Shown here in pieces: positions 1-10,060 of a stretch of 64,000 nt of DNA; the first letter of the stretch is position 1, and each line of letters starts with the position of its first letter. The notes below the pieces were generated by a model. It was not told the DNA's origin, searched no databases, and saw only the letters and a program-made list of their open reading frames with translations. Origin of the DNA: Zingiber officinale (Eukaryota > Streptophyta > Magnoliopsida > Zingiberales > Zingiberaceae); the NCBI RefSeq assembly GCF_018446385.1, contig NC_056000.1:54840722-54904721 (forward strand), written 5' to 3'. Made by a program: the position numbers and the translations under genes.

Positions 1-2
1 AG

Positions 3-772
3 AAAGGTTTTCTACCTTTTAAGCATCGAGTATCTTTATCTAAAGAGATGTCTCCTAAGACATCAAAGGAGATAGAGGAAATGAAGGCAGTTCCTTATGC
101 TTCAGCTATAGGAAGCCTAATGTATGCAATGTTATGCACGAGACCAGATATCTATTTTACCGTGGGCATGGTTAGCAGATATCAATCCAAGACAGGGGCA
201 TTGGATTGCCGTAAAACTATATTAAAGTACCTGAGAAGGACTAGACATTATATGCTGGTTTACCAAGCAGATGATTTGTTCCCTGTGGATTACACAGATT
301 CTGACTTCCAATCAGATAGAGACAATAGTAAGTCTACCTCAGGTTATGTGTTTACTTTAGGAGGTGGAGCCATAGCATGGAGGAGTGCTAAGAAGAAATG
401 TATTTCAAACTCAACCATGGAAGCTGGGTATGTGGCAGCCTCTGAGACAGCCAAAGAAGCTGTATGGCTCAGAAACTTTTTGATAGACTTAGATGTGATT
501 CCTGGTTTGCCCAAAATCATCACAATTTATTGTGATAATAGGGTGCAGTAGCAAACTTGAAGGAACCACGAGCCCATAAGGCGAGTAAACACATTGAGCA
601 CAAGTACCACCTAATACGAGACATCGTAAAGCGAGGAGAAGTTGTTGTCGCCAAAATTGCATCAGCAGATAACCTGGCAAATCCTTTCACTAAGGCCCTT
701 CCGGTGAAAGCTTTTGATCGACATGTTGAAGGGGTGGGAATCAGATGTATGGCAGCGTTTATGGCAGCATAG
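3..772 (+). pseudogene. Ty1/copia pol 3' end: reverse transcriptase tail and RNase H
   Basis: The frame is open from base 3 and encodes the end of the RT connection (AIGSLMYAMLCTRPDI) and a copia RNase H. The acidic positions visible are YTDSDF, STMEAGYV and the CDN motif, and the C-terminal segment has HIEHKYHLIRD and NPFTKALP. This is the order at the end of a copia polyprotein, where RNase H removes the RNA strand of the RNA/DNA hybrid. A one-base loss around 540-548 moves the last part into another frame (557-769), so the product is broken. The ORF ends just before a polypurine tract and an LTR. The 5' part lies outside the window, so the exact copia lineage was not assigned. Confidence 0.9.
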
Positions 773-783
773 TATTTTAGTAT

Positions 784-794
784 AAGTGGGAGAT
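784..794 (+). other. Polypurine tract of the leftmost copia element
   Basis: AAGTGGGAGAT directly precedes the TG of the LTR. This is the usual plus-strand priming site for copia 3' LTRs and fixes the LTR start at 795. Confidence 0.8.
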
Positions 795-887
795 TGTTAG
801 AGTGTATACTAAAAGTCTAGCTTTTTGTATTAACATTTATTTTGAAATAAGAATCACATTGGTCAAATGTCTACATTTATGCTAAAT

Positions 888-1188
888 GTAGTTGTCCATT
901 TAATTTATATTGTAGATACCATGGTGTGAGGTGACACACAGAAGATCATGTTATCAGTTCCTTATAAATTATAAATAATAGCTCACAACTAAGATGAAAT
1001 GAGACAAACCATTAGAGTTGTTGTAGTATAATTTGGTATTAGTTTATCTTGACTATAAAATTACACTAGTACACTATAAGTGTATTGAGCAAGACCATTT
1101 GAGGTAGTTTTTTTTTATACCGACTACATAAAAGAACAAAATCTCTGTTATTATGGAAGTGTGCACTGTTAATCATGATATAATAACT
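888..1188 (+). repeat. 300-bp direct duplication, left copy
   Basis: This LTR-A segment, from GTAGTTGTCC to GATATAATAAC, recurs at 3591-3890 with only about four differences by eye (single substitutions plus one change in a T run). The two copies flank LTR-B exactly. Confidence 0.95.
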
Positions 1189-3590
1189 GTTAGAATGTAT
1201 ACTAAAAGCCTAGCTTTTGGTATAAAACATTTATCTAGAAATAAGAATCACATTGGTCAAATGTCTACATTTGTGATAAATGTAGTTGTTCAATTAATTT
1301 ATACTGTAGATAACATAGTATGTGGTGCCACATGCAGAAGATGATATTATCAGTACCTTATAAATTATAAACAGTAGCTCATGACCAAAATGGAAAGGAA
1401 CAAACCATTAGAAGGTCGTAGTGTAATTAGGTATCAGTTTATCTTGACTGTATAATTACACTAGTACACTTAGAGTGTATTGAGTAGGATCATTTGAGGT
1501 CGTTTCTTTTATACTGACTTTATAAAGAAACAAAGACCTCGGTTATTATGGAAGTGTGTGCTCTTAATCATAATATAATAATAAGCACATATATTTGATA
1601 TTTATTTCTTTAATTTATCAATGGGTGAGATTTAGTTCGATGAATCAATAAGCCCGACAGGTTGGGAAATGACATCACTTATAGTGTGTGTTGTTGATTA
1701 TAGAAGGAAACTGTGTCCTAGAGATACTAGGTTGATAATGTCCTCAAGAGGAGCTCATAAGGATTGTCATGTTAAACCCTGCAGGTGGACCTAGTCCGAC
1801 ATGATGATAAGGTTGAGTGGTACTACTCTTGGACTAAGATATTAATTAAATGAGTTGTCAGTAACTCACTTAATTAATGGACATTTGATATCTTAAACAT
1901 AGGGAGACTAACACACTCATAATAAGAAAGAGCCCAAAAATGTAATTTGGGATTGGTGTGGTAGTTCAATAATAGTTCTCTAGTGGAATGAATTATTATT
2001 GATAAAATTAAGTTGTGTGTTCGGGGCGAACACGGGATGCTTAATTTTATCGGGAGACCAAAACCAATTCCTCATCTCGGTCCCTATCGTAGCCTCTTAT
2101 TTATAGAGTATTATACCCACCTATACCCACCTTCTATACCCACCTAAAGGGGGCCGGCCAAGCTAGCTTGGGAACCAAGCTAGGGCCTACCTAGGTTCAT
2201 GGTGGCCGCCCTAGCTTGAACCCAAGCTAGGGGGCCGCAAATTAAATTAAAAAAGAATTTTAATTTTAATTTTTATTATGTGGAAGATATAATTTATTAA
2301 AGAGAATTAAAATTAAATTATCTCTCTTGTAAAAGATCTACAAAAGATTAAAGAAAGAGATTAGATCTCTTTCCTTATTTGTAGATTGGTGAGATATTTT
2401 ATTTTCTCTTTAAAAATTATTCACATGTTGTAAAATTAAAATTATGAAAATTTCTTTTTATCAACCATGAAGAGATTTTGAAGAGAAATTTTAATTTTAA
2501 AAATTTCCGGAAACAAATTAGGAAGTTTTAATTGTTGATTGAAACTTGTCTAATTTGATTTCATGATGTGGCCGGCCATTAGAATTTAATTGGGGAAATT
2601 TTATTTTATTTTTCTCAATTAAATCATGTCAAGGAAATTAAGGAAATTTTATTGTAATTAAATTTCCTAATTTTCTTAGGCCAAGGAATATAAAAGAAGG
2701 GGTGAGGGTGCCTTCATGAGATAACCTCTATTATTTCTCTCCCTCTTTTGTTCCTTGGTGTGGCCGGCCATCATCCTCTCCCTCTCTTCCTCTTGTGGTG
2801 GCCAAACCTCTCTCTCCCCTTGGAGCTCTTGTGGTGGCCGGATACTACTTGGAGAAGAAGAAGAAGAAGAAGAAGAAGAGAAAGCTAGCATCTCTTGGAG
2901 CTTGGTTGGTGTTTTGATCTTCTTCCTTGGTGAAGCTTCCTTATTGTTGGACGAACCTAGCTAGGAGGAGAAGAAGGTGGTTGGTGGTTTCTCATCTCGG
3001 AAGATCGTTGCCCACACAACGTCCGAGGTTAGAAGAGGAATACGGTAGAAGATCAAGAGGTCTTTCTAGAAGGTATAACTAGTAATTTTTCTTTTCCGCA
3101 TCATGCTAGTTATTTATGGAAATAATACCAAATACAAGAGGCTTACGTTCTAGTATTTCGAATATGTTTTTCGAAGTTGTGTTCTTTTGTTTTGTTTTTT
3201 TTTCCCTTGTGATTTGATTGTTCTTTTTGGTTAACCTAAAGTTATTTTAGGAAATTAAATATTAGATTTCTATAAAAGGTTTTGTCTAGTCGGTGGTGGT
3301 TGCTCCCATATCCAAGAAGGCCATGTGCCTCGCCACGTCAGTACTGGGAACCAATTATGGAAATTAATATTTAATGGAATTAATAACTTAAGGTGACTTG
3401 GGTCGAACGTGTTAAGTTCCGCAGGAGATCCAAGTCAAAACCTAAAAGAACAAATAGATTAAGTTTTGGATTAAACGTGTTAAGTTCCGCAGGCGATCCA
3501 AAATTTAATTTAAAAGAACACATGGTAGCTAGGAAAAGGTTCAGACCTTTGTACAAAATTTTTGTACAGTGGAACCTCTAGGTTTTCCGA
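1189..3590 (+). mobile_element. LTR-B: near-complete copia LTR inside LTR-A
   Basis: It begins TGTTAGAATGTATACT at 1189 and runs to CCGAG at 3590, stopping about a dozen bases short of the expected CAACCAACA terminus; GTAG is shared at the junction with the LTR-A sequence that resumes at 3591. It belongs to the same subfamily as LTR-C, and both contain GGCCGGCC and AAGCTAGCTT palindromes and a TATTTATAGAG TATA-like site. No internal region is attached, so it behaves like a solo LTR, but its flanks are a 300-bp duplication, not the 5-bp duplication expected of copia integration. Confidence 0.88.
2853..2881 (+). repeat. GAA microsatellite in LTR-B
   Basis: An uninterrupted run of GAA triplets, with the counterpart TTC run in LTR-C near 16122-16140. 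It generates short Glu- or Ser-rich ORFs that are not genes. Confidence 0.85.
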
Positions 3591-3890
3591 GTAGTTGTCC
3601 ATTTAATTTATATTATAGATACCATGGTGTGAGGTGACACACAGAAGATCATGTTATCAGTTCCTTATAAATTATAAATAATAGCTCACAACTAAGATAA
3701 AATGAGACAAACCATTAGAGTTGTTGTAGTATAATTTGGTATTAGTTTATCTTGACTATAAAATTACACTAGTACACTATAAGTGTATTGAGCAAGACCA
3801 TTTGAGGTAGTTTCTTTTTATACCGACTACATAAAAGAATAAAATCTCTGTTATTATGGAAGTGTGCACTGTTAATCATGATATAATAAC
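3591..3890 (+). repeat. 300-bp direct duplication, right copy
   Basis: Second copy of the segment at 888-1188. LTR-A continues without a break from here to 5942. Confidence 0.95.
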
Positions 3891-5942
3891 AAGCACGTAT
3901 ACTTAATATTTATTTCTTTAATTTATCAAAAGTTGAGATTTAGTTCGTTAAACCAATAGACCCGATAAGTTGGGAAATGATATTATTTATATGGTGTGTT
4001 ATTGATTATAGAATGAAATTGTGTCCTAGTAATCTAGGTTGATGATGTCCCCTTGAGGAGCTCATAAGGATTGTCATATAAACCCTGTAGGTGGGCTTAG
4101 TCCGACATGACAATAAGGTTAAGTGGTACTACTCTTGGAGCTAGATATTAATTGAGTTGTTAGTAACTCATTTAATTAGTGGGCATTCAATATCTTAAAC
4201 ACAATGAGACTAACACACTCATGATAAGAAGGAGCCCATATTATAATATGGGATTGGTGCAGTAGTGCAATAATAACTCTTTAGTGGTATGTGTTATTAT
4301 TGATGAACTTGAGTTGGGTATTCGGGGCGAACACTGGAAGCTCAAGCTCATCGGGAGACCAAAACCAATTCCTCCTTTCGGTCCCTATTGTAGCCTCTTA
4401 TTTAAAAAGCCTTATATCCACTTAAAGTCAAGCTTCTTACCCATCTTGTTGTGGTTGGCCAAGCCAAGCTTGGAGCCCAAGCTAGGGCAAGCCAAGCCAA
4501 AGATATGAGCCAAGTTGTGGTCGTCCAAGCTTGGAGCCCAAGCTAAGTGGCCGACCATATAAAAATTAAAAGGGTATTTTAAATTTTAAAATCTTTCCTT
4601 ATGTGGAAGCCATGGTTTTAAAAGAGAGTTTTTAAATTTTAAAATATTTCCTTTTATAGCTTTCTACAAAGGATTAAGAGAAATGTTTGATATCTTTCCT
4701 TATTTGTAGTTAAAAGAAAGATTTTAATTTTTGATAAAACTTTCTTTTTTTGTAACCATCCACATGTTTTAAAAGAGAGATTTTAATTTATAAAATTTTC
4801 CTTTTATAACCAACAAGGGATTTAAAAGAGAAATTTTTTATTAAAATTTCTTACCGGAAACAAATAAGGAAGTTTTAATTTTATGTGTAAAACTTTCCTT
4901 GTTTGGAGCATAAGTATAGGGTCGGCCATGACAAGCATTAAAGGAAGTTTTAATTTTTTGTTTTAAAACTTTCCTTTTTAGTCATTGGCAAGGAAAATAA
5001 GGAAATTTTAATTATGTTTAAAACTTCCCTTTTTTGCCAAGACCAAGGATTATAAAAGAGATGGAGGGGTGCCTCATGAGATAATACATCTTCTATTCCT
5101 CTCTTCCAATCCTTTGGTGGTTGGCCCTTGTCCTTTTCTTTTCTCCTTTTGTTTTCTTCCTTGGAGGTCGACGGCATCAAGTGTGGCGATCTCTTGGTGG
5201 CCGGTTGCTTGAAGGAGAAGAAGAAGAGAAGGAAGCTCTCTTATCTAGCATCCCTTGGAGGTTAGTTGTTGGCTTGATCTTGGAAGCAAAGGAAGAATCT
5301 TGGGTGGATTTCATCTTGGAAGATCGTTGCCCACATGACGTCCAAGAGAAGGAGAGGAATACAACAAAAGATCAAGAGGTCTATAAGCTACAAAAGGTAT
5401 AACTAGTTATTAGTTTCCGCAACATAACTAGTTCATCTTTTGTATAGATCTTGTAAAACCAAACACAAGAGGTTATCGGTTTAGGTTATCATTTTTGTTA
5501 TCAATTTTATTGTTCAATTTCATATTTCCATATTGTGTTTCTATTGAGGTCTCTATAGTTAAACCTAGTTTACTATAAGAAGTTAAATATCCGATTTCTT
5601 TGAAAGACTTTGTTTAGAAAGTGATGGATGATCCCATACCCAAGAAGGCCTAGTGCCTCGCCATGTTTAACCTGGAAGCCGATCTTTGAATAAATATTTG
5701 ATTAACTTTTGTAATATGGTTTAACTTAGAAAGATCAGATCGGTTAAACTTGGAGTAAAAATGTTAAGTATCGTTTTCAATCCAAGTTTAACTTCCGAAG
5801 GACAATTTGGATTAACAATGTTAAGTATCGTTTGCAATCCAAATTTAACTTCAGTAAAGTACATGGGTAGCTAGGATAGTTCTATACTTGTACAAATTTT
5901 TATACAGGGGAACTAGAACGGTATTCCGAGTAGCAACCAACA

Positions 5943-6777
5943 CCACCTTCTTGATATCCTTCTTTGTAAGCCCCTTCTTCTTTATGTTGATCTTGCGTAC
6001 TAGGTTGATGAGTTCGGCTTCTATCTCGTTGTCGTCATTATCTGAGTCCGGTTCTTCTTCGGACTTGGGTTCGATCTGATGCTTCTTTCTTGCCTCCTTT
6101 GTCTTGCTTGTACCTGCAAACAATGCAACACCTTTCTCGGCCGGACGTACATTAGTCTGTTGGTGCAATTCAAATTCAGAGAAAAGTTTATCTAACTTAA
6201 TTTGAGAGAGATCCTTGGATACTTTGTAAACATCAACCATGGATGCCCACAAAGTGTTCCTCGGAAAGACATAAAGTGTGTACCTTATGACATTGCGGTT
6301 CTCCACTTTCTGTCCGATCGCATGAAGTCCGTTCAGCAGGTCTTGAATCCGCGCATGAAGTTGGCTTGTTGTCTCTCCTTCCTGCATTTTGATGTTATAT
6401 AATTTGTTAAATAGTAGATCATGCTTACTTACCTTTTTGTCAGACGTGCCCTCATGCAACTCGATCATTTTTTCCCACAGCTCTTTCGCACTTGAGAATG
6501 GACCGACTCGATTCAACTCCTCCTTTGTTAGTCCACATTGGAGGGTGCAGGTTGCTTTGGCGTTGACGTCGACCTTATTAATTATGCTAACGTCCCAATT
6601 CTCGTATGTTACTGATTTTCTCGAGCCATCGAGTGGAAGTGCGATCTCATTCTTGATGATCATCCACATCTCGAACTGAGTTTGGAGGTATGACTCCATT
6701 CGACCCATCCAATAGCCGAAGTCTTCACCGGTGAAGAGCGGAGGGCGAGCTGTGCTGTAGCCTTCTTGATGAGCCAT
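5943..6777 (-). pseudogene. SIRE-type Ty1/copia gag, truncated at its 3' end
   Basis: Starting from the MAHQEGYS Met, the protein shows the copia Gag layout: RPPLFTGEDFGYW near the N terminus, CGLTKEELNRVGP, then NIKMQEGETTSQLHARIQDLL and FPRNTLWASMVD. It closely parallels the gag genes at 31913-32671 and 56749-57690. Gag forms the retroelement particle and packages its RNA. The reading frame runs on past 5943 into the reverse strand of LTR-A, which shows where the other copia inserted and cut it. The zinc knuckle and all of pol are missing from the window. Confidence 0.9.
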
Positions 6778-7042
6778 TATAGCAAAGGAAATCTCATACA
6801 CAAAAAAAAATAAAAAACTTGTTCCAAGAATTAGTCTTGGATTAGTAGTGCGGGATTAAGAAATTAAAACACGAACTCGAGTAGTGTTGCACCAGCTTCG
6901 AGCAAAAATTTCGATTGCAAAAAAAATGAATCAGAAGGCGGCAATTATACCGATTCCGACCGACTTCAAAAAATCAAAAAATTACCACAAAAGAAAGAAA
7001 AAGATTGCTTGAATAGTGGTTTCACCTATTCGAAGCGACCCC

Positions 7043-7054
7043 GCTCTGATACCA
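7043..7054 (-). other. Primer binding site of the minus-strand copia
   Basis: On the minus strand it reads TGGTATCAGAGC, matching the 3' end of plant initiator tRNA-Met used by copia elements. Two bases separate it from the LTR end at 7057. Confidence 0.85.
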
Positions 7055-7056
7055 AT

Positions 7057-8317
7057 TGTTGGATCGAAAGGGCTAGAAGGGGGGTGAATAGCGCTCGTGG
7101 CTTTCACTTTCGTTTAGGAAGAATCAGAAATAAAACATGCAGCGGAAATAATAAAAACAAATACACGAACACCAAGATTTACTTGGTTCAGAGCCTAGGG
7201 CGACTCCTACTCCAAGGCCCACGCTCATTGAGCGTTTACTTTGGGCAATCACTATAAGCATGGAAGTTCTTTATAATTTAAGTACAATATTAGTGCAATA
7301 GTAAAATTTATACCGACAACAAAAGACAATAAGTTTGAAGCTCCTAGTTGTCCAGGTCTTGCGATAGCTTCTCTGGATCGTCTTTTAAGCAGCATGGAGA
7401 AGACAGATTGCAATTTCGTTGTTGTATTAAGATGCTGCTCGAGACTTGCTTATAAAGCTCGTGGAGGGCGCCCTCAACAGCATGGAGGGTACCCTCATAC
7501 TCACCGAAACCACAGTGTGGATGAGCTCTAACTTCTTCGCCGCTTATCCGCCCGAGGGCGCCCTCAACCTCCATGGAGGGAGCCCTCGCACCAGTGTCTA
7601 GGGCACCCTCAAGATCTATGAGGGTGCCCTCATGCCAAGCTGTGAGGTAGTCTCTGTATACGATCCGAGCCGCCTCCAAGCTCCATGGAGGGAGCCTCGG
7701 GTACTATTCATCTGATGCAAAGTTGTCTAATTTGCTTCCTGCAAGATACATTAGTTCAAAATAAAGTTAGCACAATATAAACATGTAAAATAAAGTATTT
7801 GATAGTCATCGGGCTGTCCGGTTCTGACTTTGGATTCCCAACCGGAAACCCTAGGCCGAACCGACGTCTATTGTTCCCTCACTGGGGAGCGCACCCTCAC
7901 CTACTCCACTCAGGAGAGTTTACTTGTTAACAATTAATCCTCCAGATCAACTGGACTTTTGCTCAGCACCTGAAACTCCAGGACTTTCTGTCGGACGTCT
8001 GCTCCGCGACCCACCCAGTCTTTCACTTGGTTCGTAACACCAGGACTTTCCACCTAGAGTCCTCGACTCTAGGACTTTTGCCCGAAACCCTTGACCTGCC
8101 AAGACTTCCTTCCTAAGGTTACCACCCCCTACGACCTAGGGTTACCTCACCCTAGGAGTTTCCACCTGCCTAACCACAGCTAAGACTTTTACCTAAGGTC
8201 ACTTAGGACTTTCCTGCAAGCTCATTCAAACACGTTAGATAATAAATAACCTTAACTTTTAACCCTTTGCCATTATCAAAAATTAGATTCGATCGTCGGA
8301 TGCTTCCCGCACCAACA
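7057..8317 (-). mobile_element. 5' LTR (1261 bp) of the minus-strand SIRE-type copia
   Basis: On the minus strand it starts TGTTGGTGCGGGAAGC and ends GATCCAACA next to the PBS. A likely TATA box (CTTTATAAG, plus 7449-7457) marks the U3/R boundary. A cluster of GAGGGCGCCCTC-like palindromes sits immediately 5' of it. The outer flank at 8318 is intron-like sequence of a SUMO gene remnant. Confidence 0.88.
7464..7631 (-). repeat. Palindrome cluster upstream of LTR TATA (GAGGGCGCCCTC type)
   Basis: Perfect 12-bp palindromes lie at 7464-7475, 7485-7496 (GAGGGTACCCTC) and 7554-7565, with near-palindromes at 7576-7587 and 7620-7631. In LTR orientation they lie immediately upstream of the TATA box. 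Confidence 0.85.
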
Positions 8318-8683
8318 GTCTATTCCCTTTTCTCCAGTGTTAAAGATGATTTCACTCAATGAGAATTAGCCATTAAATTTTTTTTTTATTTGATTATATT
8401 GTAATTGATGAATTGTGTTTTTATGCCAAAGACTAGTCTGATTTCTTGTTTTTAGTTTACTGAGACTAAAATAGAGTAACTTGAAATAACACTGGTCTAA
8501 TTTCTTGTGTTTTGATGTCATCATTTTTTTGTTTGGTTATATTGTAATCCAAGAATTCTGTTTTTAGTTTTTGACTCCATTATATTAATGAGGTAACATA
8601 AGAATGAGATGTAATGGGGTCAATACCGAAGAATAGAAGAAGACATAAACACACGGTAAACACATTGATATTTTCCTTTCTAG

Positions 8684-8752
8684 CTTGAGATGGAAGATTG
8701 CGACGAGATCAATGTCATGCTGCATCAAACTGGAGGTGACCTTCAACCGTAG
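8684..8752 (+). pseudogene. Last exon of a SUMO (small ubiquitin-like modifier) gene, stranded
   Basis: After a pyrimidine-rich acceptor (TTTCCTTTCTAG) an open frame of 22 codons plus TAG encodes LEMEDCDEINVMLHQTGG followed by DLQP. This is the conserved C terminus of plant SUMO, including the Gly-Gly at which SUMO protease cleaves before conjugation to lysines of target proteins. Three residues differ from the usual DGDEIDAM core (C, N and V). The upstream 8318-8683 looks like intron, with T-rich stretches and no exon. The rest of the gene is not in the window, since copia insertions occupy everything to the left. It may be the 3' end of a split but once-real gene or a captured fragment. Confidence 0.8.
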
Positions 8753-8960
8753 AAGGACCATTTTGGTTTTTGATTTTGCTAATAATTTTGACTATGTAAA
8801 CTAAAACGGTGGACCAAATGCATATATTTTCTAGCTACATGGTTTACTTGCTCAAGTCAAGTGTGATGATGGTGAAGCTTCTATTACTAGTACATGTGAC
8901 CACCGGACTCCTAATCTTGTCTATTTTGAATGCGTGTGTTTTGTTGAAAAAATATATTCA

Positions 8961-9066
8961 GCTGAATTGTAGAAAAACTCGTTTGCCAATGTTGTATTTC
9001 ATCTTCATCTCTAACAAAATTATATTTGGCTGAACTGTAGAAAAATTTGTTTGCCAACGTTGTATT
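8961..9066. repeat. 38-bp direct repeat pair
   Basis: GCTGAATTGTAGAAAAACTC and the bases after it (8961-8998) recur with about four changes at 9029-9066, a spacing of 68 bp. The stretch 8753-9290 holds no other feature I can support; it should contain the SUMO 3' flank and the unresolved end of the gypsy LTR. Confidence 0.75.
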
Positions 9067-9289
9067 GGTGAAGAAATTCAACCAATCAATAACCAAAGCT
9101 CCCTTCGGCACACAATTAAAACCAACACCTCGATCAGACATTTAAGCGAACAGGAATCACACAGGAATTGAAACCTCGACATCAGGGAAGAAACCAAAAC
9201 CTCAACTTCAAACACCGCTCGACAGACGCCAATAGAAACACAAGAAGGCCACTCCAAGGAAATCGAACACTATCAATGCAGATTTCACC

Positions 9290-10041
9290 AATCAAAAATC
9301 TGAAACATATGCAAACCAAATGACCGAATCAAAACTCAACAAAGAAGAAGCCCTAACAGGAACGAACACACAACAAACATCTTCTTCATTCCAGGTTTCC
9401 ACCCCTCTATACCTCACAGATCTTATGCTATCACCGTTAGATATACTTGCCTGCTCTTGCGCTTCCCCGTCCTCCCCGAGACCCCCGTGACTTCCACTGC
9501 GCGTCCTCGTTTTCCCCCGTCCGATCTGCTCCTCACGGTGGCGATCGGCTTCCAAATCCAGCGTCGCCCTGAGCTTCCACAGCCAAAGAAGTAGCTCCGC
9601 CAAGGGGTTGACAGCGCGTGAGGAGACGGAGGGTTGAGTCGTGGGGTGTGGGGTGATGCGAAGATTAGGACTCTTTATACCTAGGGTTATTAAGTTGGCA
9701 ATAGCTTAGGTTATTAACTTAGGTGAGGGTGGCTAATGTACCCTTATTTGTTTCCTTAATGGGTGTCAATTTAGGTAGATATAACCATTTAATCTATATT
9801 TGTTTCCCCTAGTTGATGTTAACATAGGTAAGTTGAGTTATTTAACCCCTATTTAATTCCTCTTAATCATATCATTTTGATCCTTCTAACCCTGTTGTAC
9901 CAATTCATCTTATAACCCCGTCACTATCCCCTTTTTTTTTTATGGAAATTCAGTAATTTAAACCTCCCGTTTATGCCCATGAAGCCTCATTCTGTTACTT
10001 TATTTAATAACCTCCCTAACTGGGGCTTAGGGAGCCTTACA
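9290..10041 (-). mobile_element. 3' LTR of the Tekay-like chromovirus (far end unresolved)
   Basis: On the minus strand the LTR begins TGTAAGGCTCCCTAAG directly after the PPT. A TATA-like GTATAAAGAG lies near plus 9673-9681, followed by a GC-richer leader with a 103-codon ORF (9292-9603) that resembles nothing I know. No CA terminus that matches the other end of the element could be found, so the left limit is approximate. Confidence 0.7.
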
Positions 10042-10060
10042 ATTCTCCCCTCCTTATAAG
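10042..10060 (-). other. Polypurine tract of the chromovirus
   Basis: The minus strand reads AAGGAGGGGAGAAT right after the last pol codons (the GGGGACGAAATTCTTATAAG context), the classical arrangement of Tekay/Del elements. Confidence 0.85.

Larger units (their letters stand above)
795..5942 (+). mobile_element. LTR-A: 3' LTR of the copia element, interrupted by LTR-B
   Basis: The LTR starts TGTTAGAGTGTATACT after the PPT and ends CCGAGTAGCAACCAACA at 5942, giving TG...CA ends. Removing the internal LTR-B and one copy of a 300-bp duplication leaves about 2446 bp, close to the related LTR-C at 15401-17816 (2416 bp). At 5943 the sequence passes into the minus-strand gag of another element, so this copia inserted into that gag. 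Its target duplication cannot be checked because the 5' LTR is outside the window. Short ORFs here are by-products of AT-rich LTR sequence. Confidence 0.88.

Noticed and set aside
2676..2964. Ser- and Glu-rich ORFs on both strands
   Set aside because: They are translations of the GAA/TTC microsatellite in LTR-B.
9292..9603. 103-codon minus-strand ORF as a host gene
   Set aside because: Sits in the leader of the chromovirus LTR downstream of its TATA; no similarity that I recognise.
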